Assembly: GCF_032452875.1 (NCBI RefSeq)
Contig: NC_083876.1
Coordinates: 22,914,001 to 22,978,000 of the forward strand
From: Bos javanicus
Lineage: Eukaryota > Chordata > Mammalia > Artiodactyla > Bovidae
DNA: 64,000 nt
Direction of reading: 5' to 3'
The position numbers and the translations under genes were made by a program. Below the pieces are notes generated by a model. That model searched no databases. It saw only the letters and a program-made list of their open reading frames with translations, and was not told where the DNA came from. This document shows positions 12,709 through 24,939 of the stretch, in pieces (position 1 is the stretch's first letter; each line of letters opens with the position of its first letter).

Positions 12709-12918
12709 GAAAGAAAGTGAAAGTTAGTCAGATAGTCGTGTCTGACTCTTTGTGATCCCAAGCTCCTCTGTCCATGGGATTCTCCAGGCAAGAACACTGG
12801 AGCAGGTTGGCATTTCCTCCTCCAGGGGATCTTCCCGATCCAGGGATTGAAACTGCATCTCTCACATCTTCTTAATTGCACGCAGATTCTTTACTGCTGA
12901 GCCACCAGAGAAGCCCTC
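12709..12918 (-). mobile_element. Bov-tA SINE
   Basis: Minus-strand copy with the GTCGTGTCTGACTCTTTGTG start and a tRNA-like head ending CTGAGCCACCAGAGAAGCCC. It has a small deletion relative to other copies (the GACTGTAGCC block is missing). Confidence 0.9.
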
Positions 12919-13959
12919 ACTAAATATGTGAGAAAACAAATACTCTTTCACTGACCTAACCAGCCACACAGACGGAATCTTTGAACAGTCGGCTTGAATA
13001 CAGATGCATGAATCTGGTAACTGCTCTTCTCTGCTGAGGACATTAGACAGTGTTCACATGAGGTTGATGTGAGCACATGTAACAGTATAGCAGGTATGAA
13101 GCTGGAGGTAGAGTATCTGGGCAGTAACAGCAGAAATAAGAAGACAAAACGGTACAAGACACTGACATGGACTATGCACCATTTCCTTTTGAGACTTATC
13201 CCAAACTGGATTACTGTTAAAGCTTGAGAAGTGTCTTAGACGTTAAAAAAGAAACATTTTGCACAGTGAAACCAAAAGTACAAAGTAAAACCAGCTGTTT
13301 CCAAAAGGTTAACTTCAAGGAAACAGAATCTAACCTTAAGTTCCAGAATGAAACCCAGTATCCTGAATATCACTTTTATATGGAAGAATCAATCAATAAC
13401 TTAGTGATGAGTTCACAATACTATACAAAACAGAACTAAAATGGAAATTGAGTAGAATCTAGCCCTCAAACCTCTTATTTCAAAAGAACGCATCATACAT
13501 AGGTCAGGTTTATGAAAATTCTTTGAGGGGGGGAAAAAAAAGATGTCAAGTTATTGACACACATACAGAGGAAACAAGAGCTCCTTTATGGGTAACAAGT
13601 TACAGCAAGCTCTCCTATTTATACCCCTCAGGGCGAAAGAGCCATTGTGAGCAGTCAAGGCCTCTGGGGTACTCACCTCTGATCCAGCATCATTAACCCT
13701 GGCCCTCTGTTCTACACACCTCATTTCTCCAGGAGGCTGTCTGGACAGCCACTTCTTCCTTACATCAGGATGGTAATTACTCCTCTGGGGCCTGGAGAAT
13801 AACTGTTAATAGATTATTTATCTGTAACATAGTCTGCTACATGGCAAGGAGTGTACTCACTCACCAGTTGGAAACATGCATCTTAGTTACTATTTTTAAG
13901 CCAGGAATGCCAGTCTCATCACAGCATTAAAAAGTAAAAGTCAGTAAACCTTATCGCAA
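12919..13959. other. No recognised feature
   Basis: Unclassified sequence with no exon-like signal I could match. Confidence 0.4.
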
Positions 13960-14115
13960 AGGGTCAGATCATAAATTTATTAGGCTTGTGGGATATGTCA
14001 CAACTTATATGGCAAAAGAAGCCACGGACAATGTTTATACAAATGTACATGGCTGTGTATCAATAAAATTTTATTTACAAAAGCAAGCGAGTTGGGGGCA
14101 TCCTGAACTTGTCCT
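13960..14115 (+). repeat. Old DNA-transposon-like repeat, family not assigned
   Basis: Matches a widespread mammalian repeat whose text runs from a 'cagatagtaaat' start through ATGGCTGTGTATCAATAAAA and TTTATTTACAAAAGCA. I recall it as a short non-autonomous element but cannot name the family safely. Confidence 0.5.
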
Positions 14116-14520
14116 GCTAGCTGGAAGCTGCCCACCCTGATCTAAAAACCAAGCACATTTTGAAAGAGAACCATCCCACGTGGCTGTGTAAGTTCTTTTC
14201 ACTTTTTAAAGCCTGATTCAGTCCAGCTTTCGTCAGCAAATACCCATCAATTACTTACACGTAAGAGATGTTTCCCACAACGAAACCTTTCTATCTTTCT
14301 CTGGGTCCCACTGCTCTATTTCCTCTGAATAAAAACAGACTTGGAGCCTTTCAGAGATTAAAGTCTCCTCTTAGAAATGGATGAAAGCTTTGAATACTTG
14401 CCAAGAGAAATACCCATGCATAATACACACAAATTTTTTTATCCAATTTCATGGGATTCACAGCCCCTGAAATTTGCTGGAGGTGAGGGCAGTATGTCCT
14501 GGGACTCCAGGTTTCTGTCT

Positions 14521-14800
14521 TATCCCTGCAGTTAGTCATCTGCTGCTGCATAATAACCACTCCAAAACTTGGCAGCTAAAACAAATATCTGATGGTTTCT
14601 GTGCGACAGGAATCTGGGAAGGTCTGAGCTGAGTGGCTCTGATTCAGGATCTCTCACGAGCTGGTAGCCAAGATGCCAGCAGGGAAGACAGTCATCTGAC
14701 GGCTGGCATCTGGATTCCCCCAGAGACAGTTATTTGAGACCCACAGCAAGGAGGAATCCTCTGTGCCTTTCATAACCTACTCTCAGAATCCACTCTTGGG
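14521..14800 (-). mobile_element. MLT1-type LTR fragment (ERVL-MaLR)
   Basis: Reads in reverse as the diverged MLT1 LTR: CTGCTGCTGCATAATAACCA then AAAACTTGGCAGCTAAAACA, TTTCTGTGCGACAGGAATCT and downstream blocks. It is an old, non-coding solo LTR or fragment. Confidence 0.6.
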
Positions 14801-14850
14801 TATACCCACTTGGTTTTTTTTGATTTTTTTTTAATGGAATTTGGTCTCTC

Positions 14851-15153
14851 TTATTTTATTTATTTACTTATTTACTCTGGCTAAGCTGGGTCTTTTGGGG
14901 AGCGCAGGCTTTCTCTAGTTGTGGCAAGCAGGGGCTACTCTTTTCTCACAGTGTGCAGGTTTCTCATTGAGGTGGCTTCTCTTGTGAAGCCTAGGCTCCA
15001 GCCATTAGGGCACTGTGACGTGTGGGCTCAGTAGTTGTGGTGCAGGGGCTTAGCTGCTCTGAAGCACGTGCGATCTTCCTGGACCAGGGATCAAACCTGA
15101 GTCCTCTGCATTGGCAGGCAGATTCTCAACCACTGGACCACCAGGGAGGTCCC
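14851..15153 (-). mobile_element. CHR-1 type tRNA-Glu SINE
   Basis: Left side has the TTATTTATTTACTTATTTAC tail complement, then GGCTTTCTCTAGTTGTGG and TTCTCATTGAGGTGGCTTCT. The right end is the reversed tRNA-like head GGACCACCAGGGAGGTCCC. This long artiodactyl/cetacean CHR type is distinct from Bov-tA. Confidence 0.85.
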
Positions 15154-16599
15154 CAGGCACATCCATTTTGTTCTCCTCATTAGAAATGAGTTCCTAAGAT
15201 CAGCTTACATCCAAGAGACAAGAAAATTAAGCTTCATCTCTTAAAAGGAGGGATAAAGAACTGGTAGACATTTTAAAATCATCACACACCATCAAGTAAT
15301 CCAAATGATACCAAGAAGGTGGTGTTTTATATTTAACTTGCCAGCAATAACTCATTTTTCCTAGTACCATGGTTATTAAATGAATACATGGCACTGGTTT
15401 ATTAATATATTGAGTTAGGTAAGGATTAGGTAGTTTTTTCATAACAATCTTGTGAATTGGATAACAAACCATTTTTACAAGTATCTAAATAGACCCTTTA
15501 TTTAGCTTTCACAGTGAGTTAAAGTATATAGTGAAGAATGGATGATGATTCTAAACTATGCCCTCAAGTGCTTATAAGTAAATCTGCCATCCCCCAAAAT
15601 TTTTGCTGAGGAAGAGCTTATGTAAGAAAGTAAAAAGCATAAATTCTACTCATAAAAAGTTATCATTTTAAAGATTAAAAATAAAGAGAACACAAGCAGA
15701 GCAATCCATAATCAATTAACATTTACCTGCTAAACTGGCTGAACAAAAACTATCTTCCCCTGAGTATTTCCTGAATTCCCAACTTTTGGAATTTTCCCTT
15801 AAGGTTTGTTTTTTTTTTTTAAACCAAAGTTCTGATTAGCCATAAATCTGCCAAGCGCACAGCCTCAGGAAACAGAGCTACCAGGCACAATCACTATGGT
15901 TCCAAAGAATTAAATATACAAGTCACAGTAGCATTAATTAGTGTCACCTGCAAAAGTTTTAAGTGCATCAATTAAAAAAAAGTCAAGATCTTCATGCTAA
16001 AAAAAAAAGTAAATTAAAAAATTTTATTAAATTTTCTTTTGTTGCCATAGATTTCAGTACAAACACAGAGAGTCTATATAAATATGCTAAGATGTCAAAT
16101 AAGCCCTCTGACATTTATAGGTCGTGTCTCCAAGGTAAAGAAATGGGATCTGTAGTTTGTCTCTGTAAAAACACCTGCATTCTTTAGGGAAGGGAAGATA
16201 AAGTGGGAGAAACTCAGTTTTCCAATGGAAGTGAGAGCTGGAAGTGGGATGACAGTTTGGGGCCAGCTGGTTATCTGTCCACTCTGTGGGCCATGGGCAC
16301 TAGAGTGAATAACACTAGCCGTGTGTGTATACTTGCATAACAAACCCAGTGGTTTTAATTCTACACAAGCTAGTTTACCTGTAGCTATAATCCTGGGAAG
16401 CCAGCACACTGGGCAGAGTCCAATTCAAGAGGCTAGTGGGCACAGAAGTACTGTTGGACACATTCTGTCTTGTGAACCATTCTTGAGATTACTTCTATTT
16501 GAGTCCTTTACTAAGAACTAACTTAGCCTTCTGGGTCTCTTCCATGTAGTCACCAGGTAAGTAGTGATATTCTTCAAAACACACAAAGCTAGATACAGG
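15154..16599. other. No recognised feature
   Basis: AT-rich non-coding sequence with scattered short A-runs. The antisense pair of open frames at 16095-16521 has no recognisable motif. Confidence 0.4.
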
Positions 16600-16730
16600 T
16601 TAGCTCCACCCCTAGACTGCATATTCTACAGGAGCAACAGTTTTGTAGTTTTTATTTGCTAATGTGTACCTATCACCTGACATACCATCTATTTGATGAA
16701 TTCATGAACAAACAAATAAATAAATCTTCC
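16600..16730 (+). repeat. L2 3'-end remnant
   Basis: Pattern resembles the L2 3' tail: CTAGACTGCATATTCTACAG, then CTATCACCTGACATACC and GATGAATTCATGAACAAAC. Diverged. Confidence 0.45.
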
Positions 16731-17499
16731 ATCTTCTCTGTGTGTACAGTGGGGTAGGGTTCTTGCAAGTGTGTGTTAGCAAAGTACAACTCATTATTTA
16801 AGTGGTTTAAAATATATTCATTTTAAAAGTGTAAACAGATATAAATTCTTTTATGAATTGTCTCCCTTTGGTAAACAGGCATTGCTGGAAATTACAGACC
16901 TGTGACTGCCCTCCAATCTCTTCCCCTTGCTGGATGTAACCAAGCTACCCTTGGCACACACTGACACCAACTGGCTGACAAGAAAATGGCATGTGTGCAT
17001 ATATGCATTCTTCGGTTTTAATCTCTTACTTCCTTAAACTCCTATTTTCAAACTTTGGTTCAGTTTATATCAGGAAATCTTGCTTTCTATATTTATTTTG
17101 CTCCATTGATACATAGGATCTTCTTACACAGTGTCTCAAAAATATATTCTTTGGACCCAGTGTTCCCATGGAACATGTAAGATTCATAAATAGTAAGTAC
17201 TTTAAGTTACTCTTAGTAACTCATATTTACCTTTAGAATATTAGGGTGCTGAGCAGGATAGCAGTTAAAACTATCTATATACACAGTTTCACTGAGTCAC
17301 TGATTAACAAATTTGTTTAATAACAAAATGGTTAGGGTAGTAATAATAGGCAACAATTACTGCACAGTAACACTCTCATTTAGTGTTAGTATTATTGGAC
17401 TTTGGCATCATTTTCTCTCCCCAAAATACCTATTAATATCTTTTGAAATATATTTTGAGAAATATATCCTGTAATTTCCCAATTTTGATCAGCCTCTTT
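16731..17499. other. No recognised feature
   Basis: AT-rich sequence; nothing identifiable. Confidence 0.4.
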
Positions 17500-17765
17500 T
17501 CCTCTTCAACCTCTTGTTCCCATTATCTTTCTATTTCTTCATTTTCAGATCAGATGCTACCTTCTCCATGAAATTTTCCTTAATTAGAAGCAATCAGAAA
17601 GCCCCTTGTTTGTCTATCATAGGACATAACACATGTATCTTCTATGAAATTTGTCTAGAAGTTAAAATTCTGTCTTATTTATATGTTTATTTTCTATGCC
17701 TCTAAGCAGAAAGTTTTACACACAGGAAACCTAAGTGAATGCCTATTGAAATGAATCTGAGGCTA
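17500..17765 (+). repeat. L2 3'-end remnant
   Basis: Shows the order expected of an L2 tail: GATGCTACCTTCTCCATGAA, then TGTCTATCATAGGACATAAC, TTGTCTAGAAG..., and GTGAATGCCTATTGAAATGA. Old and diverged. Confidence 0.6.
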
Positions 17766-18568
17766 CACACTGCAATCATAAGCAAGGAAATCTAAGTGTT
17801 CAGTTTATTTAAAAAAGGACACACAATAAAGAGTTTGAGATCACACTCTTTAAAACGTTTGTGTGTGTCCAAAAGTCGTGGCATTGCAGAATGTTGAAGT
17901 ATGCCCACCCCAAAAGATGTGGAAACAAAGGCCATGGAGGAGACTGTCACTTGTCCTGTCACTGCAGCTAGTCACTGGAAAATCTGGGACTAGGTTTCAT
18001 GTCTGACTCCAATCCCATATTTTTCGCATTGTAAAATGTCAAATGCCCTCCTCCTACAACTCCTGAGTACCCCAAATGTTTCAGGCCATCTCAATATCAA
18101 ACACCCTAACAAGCATCCCCAACTACAGGTGGGGGAATCTCTCCTGTGAAGTAGGCTGTCCTACTTCAGAATGCTGAAGTCTCATACCAGATAAGATTAA
18201 ACTGAAAAATGCCCAGAAAAACAGAGAATTTCAGAAACTCTGGAGGCAACAGAATTCATTCTTTCATTTGTATGCAGAAGCTTCTAAAAGACAAAATGAT
18301 TCCAAAAATAGCTTCATTAAAAGAATTTTTATATGGAAAAAAGTTAATAGAAAGCTTTAGCCATCTAAACAAGTAACATTAACTTAGTCTGTCTCCCAGC
18401 ACCACAATTTTGAATCAGTGAATCTTTTGAGTTTTGTATTACTGCACTTGACACATGGCTAAAAATTTTAAGTAAAATCTACAATATCTACAAATCTAAA
18501 AAGAAGAAAGAAATACATGTCTACAACTGCATCAGGAAGCCCCAGGCCTAGCTTTTTAAATTAGAACA
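17766..18568. other. No recognised feature
   Basis: Unclassified DNA with no coding signal. Confidence 0.4.
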
Positions 18569-18867
18569 GGAAATCAGTCCTGAATATTCATTGAAAGGAC
18601 TGATGCTGAAGCTGAAACTCCAATACTCTAGCCACCTGATTCAAAGAACTGACTCATTGGAAAAGACCCTGATCCTGGGAAAGATTGAAGGCAGGAGGAG
18701 AAGGGGATGACAGAGGATGAGATGGTTGGGTGGCATCACTGACTCAATGGACATAAGTTTGAGTGGGTGGGAGTTGGTGATGGACAGGGAGGCCTGGCCA
18801 TTAGTCTGAAGCCATTAGTGCAGTCCATGGGGTTGCAGGGTCGGACATGACTGAGCGACTGAACTGA
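18569..18867 (+). mobile_element. BovB 3' fragment with an odd internal insertion
   Basis: Starts GGAAATCAGTCCTGAATATT and ends CTGAGCGACTGAACTGA. Near 18799-18820 the expected GGCCTGGCGTGCTGCAGTCC is replaced by a longer stretch containing AGTCTGAAGCCATTAGTG, which also occurs exactly at 19356-19373 outside any BovB. Confidence 0.9.
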
Positions 18868-19679
18868 TCACTACTTTACTCTGTTCTAGTTCATACTACT
18901 TTTTAAGAACACATTGCAGGGTTATATGTAAGTTTAACTAATTACCTGAATACATCCATAACCATCTAAAGCATTATTTAGGTAAGAGTTTTGATAAAAA
19001 CAAAGCATTTCTAAACCATCTCCTATCCTAAAGTTCTACTTTTGTTGCAGTTGTTTTTAAACACAGACTGAATGGTTTCACCAAAGAGGTAAAAAGTAGC
19101 TGATAGACCAAGGTGGATCTACAGGTGTTGCAGTGCCTAATAAGTCAGTTACCTTGATGAGAAAAGAGTGAGGTGAATATACAAGTAGCTATTGGAATTA
19201 GGTTCAAAGGCCAGGGTAAGGAAATGTAGCAGGAGACCTAAATGAGGGCTCACTGTGGAGAATACTGGAAAAACAAAGTATCTGCTGAGAAGTCCTGCCT
19301 GTGAGTCAAATATGGAAAAGAAGGGGAAGGAGGTCAGCCCCCAAATCATCAAGACAGTCTGAAGCCATTAGTGAGTCAATGGTAATGCAGAAATAAACCT
19401 GGATGGGCTCAGGGGCAGCCAATTAAAGCTGCTGTTTGCAACCAGGAGGGAAAAAAAGAGTATGTATTGAAATCAGGTTTAAAGACAGTAGCCAGGTTTA
19501 GGCTTTATTAGGTAGATAAAAAGAATTAGTTACTCTTACTTATGGGTTTAAACAAGGCTTGAGGGTATAAATCTAAAGAATCCAAAAGCAGTGCTAAGTA
19601 AATAAATCCATTTCCACCACTATTTTTTTTTTAGATGCTGGTCTGTTAATATTGATACAAGAAGGATACATGACAGGCA
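18868..19679. other. Unclassified sequence
   Basis: Repeat-like purine-rich text (for example GCAGGAGACCTAAATGAGGG) that I cannot place. It holds the second copy of the 18-base word found inside the neighbouring BovB. Confidence 0.35.
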
Positions 19680-20125
19680 CAGTCAAAGGTTTTCAAGACA
19701 GCCCTGTTTTTGAATCCTAAGTCTAACACATCTTGGCTGTGCCTCACTGGGCAAGTAACCTTGGTTGCTATAAATAATGATACCCATAGTACTTCAGGAC
19801 TTCCCAGGTGGCGCTAGAGGTAAAGAACCTGCCTACCAATGCAGGAGACATAACAGACATGGGTTCAATCCCTGGGTTGGGAAGAAAGATCTTCTGGAGG
19901 AGGAAATGGCAACCCACTCCAGTATTCTTGCCTGGAGAATTCCATGGACAGAGGAGCCTGGTGGGCTCCAGTCCACGGAGTCATAAAGAGTTGGTCACAA
20001 CTGAAGCGATTTAACATGCACGCATAGCACTTCTACACAGAGATGATATGAAGATTCAATGATATAATGTATTGAAAAGCTTAGGACCAGTCTGGCATAT
20101 AATAAAATTTCAATCAGTGAGGGTA
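19680..20125 (+). repeat. MIR SINE split by a Bov-tA
   Basis: Left half, about 19680-19795, includes CTGTGCCTCACTGGGCAAGT and ATAAATAATGATACCCATAG. Right half, about 20034-20125, includes GAAGATTCAATGATATAATG and TGGCATATAATAAAATTTCA. Together they give the order of a sense MIR. Confidence 0.65.
19796..20022 (+). mobile_element. Bov-tA SINE nested in MIR
   Basis: A tRNA-Glu-like head (GGACTTCCCAGGTGGCGCTA) followed by a Bov-A unit. Target-site duplication CATAGTACTTC / CATAGCACTTC at 19785-19795 and 20023-20033, one mismatch. Confidence 0.93.
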
Positions 20126-20809
20126 ATATTATTATTATTAGATCATTAAAACTATATTTATCCTTAAACACTTTAAATAGGAAGGGATTTATATCAAGTT
20201 TGCAAAAAATAAGAGTACCTAATGCATAGAAACCACAAACATATTAACCCCAAGGAAAAGTCAGAATGTAATGTACAGTATCTATATAAATCTTACTTGA
20301 ACTTAGAGGCAATTCTATTCAGAAAACTTAACTATGCCCAAAACCCTTTTCAGAGATAACTGGAACAACATAGCCTATAAAATGTTAGCTACGCCTCCCA
20401 ATCTTCCCCTCTTGGCCTTATTGATTTAGAAACAAACTCTGTGATAAAATTAGTAAGGTTAAGCCACTTCACCAGTCAAGGAATTATGATTGTATGCTGC
20501 TAAAATGGGAAAAAAAAAGAAGCTATGGAAATAAAACTTTTTAAAAAATCCCCAAATTCACAGGACCTAGAACAAGTTTCTATGTATTTTTTATATAATT
20601 TCCTAAGATGTAAAAATAGTTTATGAGCCATGGATAATAAGAGAAAAAATATTTACAGGTTTGTTAATGAAGACCTTACCCATGCAATGATACTTATAAA
20701 CAAGATATCAATTTCCATATAAATTCCTTTCTTATAGGAATATTACAAAAATAATATGTATATAGGTTGAAATGGAAAGCTTAGAGTCCTATGGGTAATT
20801 ACGTATCTT
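20126..20809. other. No recognised feature
   Basis: AT-rich; no coding or repeat signal I can support. Confidence 0.4.
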
Positions 20810-20820
20810 AACAAACATAC

Positions 20821-21054
20821 TTGGCTTCCCAAGTGGCTCACTGGTAAAGAATTTGCCTGCCAATGCAGGAAATACAGGTTCAATCCCTGGGTCAGGAAGA
20901 TATCCTGAAGAAGGAAATGGCAACCCACTCCACTATTTTTGCCTGGAGAATCCCATAGACAGAGGAGCCTGGTGGGCTACAGTCCATGGGGTCACAAGAG
21001 AGTCAGACCCAACTTGAGTGACTGAGCCCACATACAACTTAGTGACTAAACAAC
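20821..21054 (+). mobile_element. Bov-tA SINE
   Basis: Head TTGGCTTCCCAAGTGGCTCA, Bov-A body, and an extended CAACAACA tail. Target-site duplication AACAAACATAC / AACAAACACAC at 20810-20820 and 21055-21065. Confidence 0.92.
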
Positions 21055-21190
21055 AACAAACACACTGAACTTTATATGATCTGCACAAATGAATAAATAT
21101 TGGAGAAGTTGTAGAATTCCATTATAACTGGACAACACAGAACATGTGACAGGCAAGGAGAAGACAGGGCTGAGGTGGTTAGAGTTGGCT

Positions 21191-21388
21191 GTGAAAGTGA
21201 AGTCGCTCAGTCGTGTCCGACTCTTTGCGACCCCGTGGACAGTAGCCTACCAGGCTTCTCCATCCATGGGATTTTCCAGGCAAGAGTACTGGAGTGGGCT
21301 GCCGTTTCCTTCTCCAGCGGATCTTCCCAACCCAGGGATTGAACCCGGGTCTCTTGCACTGCAGACAGACACTTTACCATCTGAGCCA
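21191..21388 (-). mobile_element. Bov-tA SINE, slightly truncated head
   Basis: Very well preserved body (AAGTCGCTCAGTCGTGTCCG to CCATCTGAGCCA). It lacks the last bases of the tRNA-like head. Confidence 0.92.
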
Positions 21389-22374
21389 TTTAGTTTGAGA
21401 GAAGAGTCGGCTGTAGCAGACCTCATACACTAATCCAAAGAGATGAAGACTGGGTACGTGAAAGAGAACAAGGGAGTGGTGTGATTGGCATGACCAGCTC
21501 TGGCTGCAGAATATAGACTGATATAGAGAGTTTAAATAGGTTGAAGAAACATTTATAAACTTCACATGAAGAGTGACAGTCTTGAATTAGGTTGATAGTA
21601 ATTATAAAGAGAAAAGAAAGGATAGATATGAAGGAGGTTTTGAAGGTAGAATGGATGTGACTTTATAAGTGGTTAGGTGTTGGGGGAACAGGACACAATC
21701 AAAGGCCAACTTTAGGATTTGAGCCTGGCTGACTAGGAAAGTCATGTGGCCACTGACAGAGGCACAAACAAGAGGGAGCATAGATTCCCCAGGAACGCTA
21801 GTGCTAACGAGTTAACCTTGGCCATATTCAATCTGAGATATGAGATCAGAGGGATCTCTGGCAGAGACAATCTAGACAAGAGGAGATGTAAGCACTGAAC
21901 TTAAGTGAAAGGGAGGACTGAGAATGTAGACATGAAAGGTTTTACTCAGCTGAAATTAGCTTCTACCATGAGAGCAGATGAGCTTTGCAAAGGGGAAGAC
22001 GGCATTAGGGAGATCACTGTCAGTAAAGTATAAGACAAAGCAGATGTGGCAGGAGAAGATGAGAAGAGGTCAAAGGAGTATAGGGAAGAGGTCAAAGAGG
22101 TCAGAATGAAAACAAGAGGATGCCAAGGCAACCATTTCCAATAAGAAATGGTGAACACTGTTCAGTGCTAAGGATTGAGAAAAAGCAAATGACTTTTGCT
22201 CAGCAGGTGACCACTTGAGATCTTTAGATGAGCAGTTTCAGTAGATGATTTGAGTAAAAGCATGATTGGCTGTGTTACACAAAAGAAGATCTCCTTAAGG
22301 GTGATACTGAAAGACTTCCAATTATAATTTTAATTTAGATATGATCAAAATGTAAACTTCTGTTTCACAAGGCA
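21389..22374. other. Old repeat-like sequence, unclassified
   Basis: Purine-rich, GAGG-containing text (about 21560-22150) that resembles dispersed old mammalian repeats, but I cannot name the family. No coding signal. Confidence 0.35.
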
Positions 22375-22770
22375 TCATAAATCAAGTTTAAAATTAAGTT
22401 ACAGGGTGGAAAAATATTTTCAACAGATACATAATTAATATCCACAATCTATAAGAACTTCTAATACCAAAGACACACACAAAACCACCCAGACTCATAG
22501 ACATCAGCTTAGGCAGGCAAAGGAAGATGAACAGGCTATTCATGGAAAAAACTCAAATGGATAGTAAACATATACCAACATGTTCAACCACAGAATCAGG
22601 GAAACACTCACTTAAAAAAGATACAATTCTATCAGATTGGCCAAAATTAATAACCCTGATATTATAAAGTATTGGAACAGGTATGAGAAGTAAAAGTGAC
22701 AAAAAGAATAGTCCCTGGGAGAACAACTGAGCACTATCTATTAAAATGTAAAATACCAGCGGTAAGGATC
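22375..22770 (+). mobile_element. Old L1 (L1M/HAL1-like) ORF2 remnant
   Basis: Contains degraded ORF2-end text: GGAAAAATATTTTCAACAG, ATTAATATCCACAATCTATA, AGATGAACAGGCTATTCATG, CAGATTGGCCAAAATTAATA. Many indels. Confidence 0.7.
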
Positions 22771-22999
22771 AATTCCATTTTTCAATAAAAAGAACCAGGG
22801 CTTCTTTTACAGCTAATCCAAGGGTTGCAGCAGGGAAAATATGAGATGAGTCTGCAGCACTTTGCAGTATCAGAAAGTAAGAAAGTGATCAAAAATTAAA
22901 AAGTCTGAGGACATGTCAAAGTACACAGGAGCCAGCTGAAAAGGACTCCCAATGGCCAAAGCTGGAACAACCTCAGCAACAAAATAAATAAACAGCAAA

Positions 23000-23340
23000 T
23001 AAATAAATACCATACTATATAACACAGGGAATAGAGCCAATTTTATAATAACTTTAAATGGAGTATAATATGTAAAAATACTGAATCACTATGTTGTACA
23101 CCTGAAACTAACAATATTATAAATCAACTTTAATTCAGTTAAAAATAAATAATTCACAAGGAAAAAGAAGTATTCGTGTTGTTGTGTAGACTAGGAAGTC
23201 ATTCATTTTTAAATGCTCAGTAGTATTCCACTGCATGGCACTACAGTATGTTTGTTCACTTATCTATTGATTGATATTTGAGTTATTTCCAGTTTAGGGC
23301 TATTAAAAATAAAACTGCTATGAATATGAAAATATAAATA
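23000..23340. mobile_element. Two L1 3' untranslated scraps, opposite orientations
   Basis: About 23020-23160 (plus) has TATATAACACAGGGAATAGA and CACTATGTTGTACACCTGAA, the L1 3' end. About 23185-23340 (minus) has CTCAGTAGTATTCCACTGCA and TCTATTGATTGATATTTGAG. Confidence 0.72.
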
Positions 23341-24642
23341 AACAACACAATGTTGGTTTATAACCTAAGGTACGAAATAAAAATATATGAGTCCACCAGA
23401 TAAAAATAACTAAATAAATAAACAGAAGAAAAAACCGCAAATCTTCCTTAAGTAAAAATTTCAAATAATATATGTAGATAGTACACCCTTCCTGGGGGTG
23501 AAGCTTATCGTCCCCCCTCCTCTTTCAGTGTGGGCTAGATTTAGTGACTCAATCCCAAAGAAAAGAACATGGAAAAGGAAAAACAGTCAGTTCACAGTGA
23601 GGAAGACTGGGCAGCCTTACCTTAGCCAGGTAACCAAGGTGAACACTGTCAGTGATGCCTGTGGATTCCATGTACCCCCTGATATGATGTGATACAACTG
23701 TATTCTTTTCAAAATCTATAACCTCAATCTAAGCAAGAGAAAAAAAATCAGACAACCCAAACTAAGAGACATTCTAGAAAATGCTTAAGCAGTACTTCTT
23801 TAAACAGTCATGGTCATGAAAGATAGGGAAAGTCTGCAGAGCTGCTACAGACCAGAGGAGGCAAAGGAAATGCAACAAATCAATGCAATGTGATATCATG
23901 GACTGGATCCTGGAATAGAAAGAAGATGTTAGTGGAAGACCTGGTGAAATCCAAATAAAGCCTAAAGTTTAGTTAACAGCAATGTACCAATGTTGGTTTC
24001 CTAGTTTTGACAGAGGTGCCATGGAAACCTAAGATAACATCAGGGGAAACTGAAAATGGGTGAAAGCTATGTACACAAGAACCATCTGTACTATCTTTGC
24101 AACTTTCATATAAATCTAAGGCTACTCCAATAAAAAGTTTATTTTTAAAAATGTAAAATAAATATATTCCAGGAGCAGCAACTGCAGTTCTATTCACTTG
24201 AAAGAAATCCTTACAGAAGTGCATAAGGATGCATGAATACAGTCTTCACTACAGAACTGTGAGTATCAGGGAAAGATTTTAAATAATTGTAATAAATGTC
24301 TTAAGAAATCATAAAATATCTGCAAGATGGAATATCAGACTGCAGTTTAAAAAAATGATATGTATCTACATGCACTGAGAATATATAATGTTGAGAGAAA
24401 AAATAAATTGCAGAAGGATATTATATGATAAGAAAAAAGAGAAGACAAAATATTTCCACATGTATTTCTAGGGCATACATACATACATGTCTATGTTTAG
24501 ATAGTCTGGCAAAATACACAGCAACCTGGTTACAGTGGTGACTCATTGTCGGGTCAGGGGGCTGGAATTGGAGATGGTGGCGGAGGACATGTGAGTTTTA
24601 TCCTATGATGCTGAAATTTATTTCTCAAGGATGATGGCTTCC
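23341..24642. other. No recognised feature
   Basis: AT-rich, no exon match. A short CATA run lies at about 24475-24487. Confidence 0.35.
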
Positions 24643-24652
24643 TCATTTACCT

Positions 24653-24925
24653 GCTGCTGCTGCTAAGTAGCTTCAGTTGTGCCCGACTCTGTGCGACCCC
24701 ATAGACAGGAGCCCACCAGGCTCCCCCGTCCCTGGCATTCTCCAGGCAAGAACACTGGAGTGGGTTGCCATTTCAATCTCCAATGCATGAAAGTGAAAAG
24801 TGAAAGTGAAGTCACTCAGTCGTGTCCAACTCTTAGCGACCCCATGGATTGCAGCCCACCAGGCTCCTCTGTCCATGGGATTTTCCAGGCAAGAGTACTG
24901 GAATGGGGTGCCATTGCCTTCTCCG
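24653..24925 (-). mobile_element. Bov-A2 SINE
   Basis: Two Bov-A units in reverse with the linking CAATGCATGAAAGTGAAAAG and a CTGCTGCTGCTAAG tail complement. Target-site duplication TCATTTACCT / TCATTGACCT at 24643-24652 and 24926-24935. Confidence 0.93.
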
Positions 24926-24939
24926 TCATTGACCTGGGG

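Noticed and set aside
19796..19870. tRNA-Glu-like sequence as a real tRNA gene
   Set aside because: It is the head of a Bov-tA SINE, as are the similar heads at 20821, 38159, 49098 and the CHR copies; none folds as an intact tRNA gene on inspection and all continue into SINE bodies.
24653..24925. Repeated units as a CRISPR-like or tandem array
   Set aside because: The repetition is the two-unit structure of Bov-A2, with target-site duplication; the same holds at 3192, 47759 and 58509.
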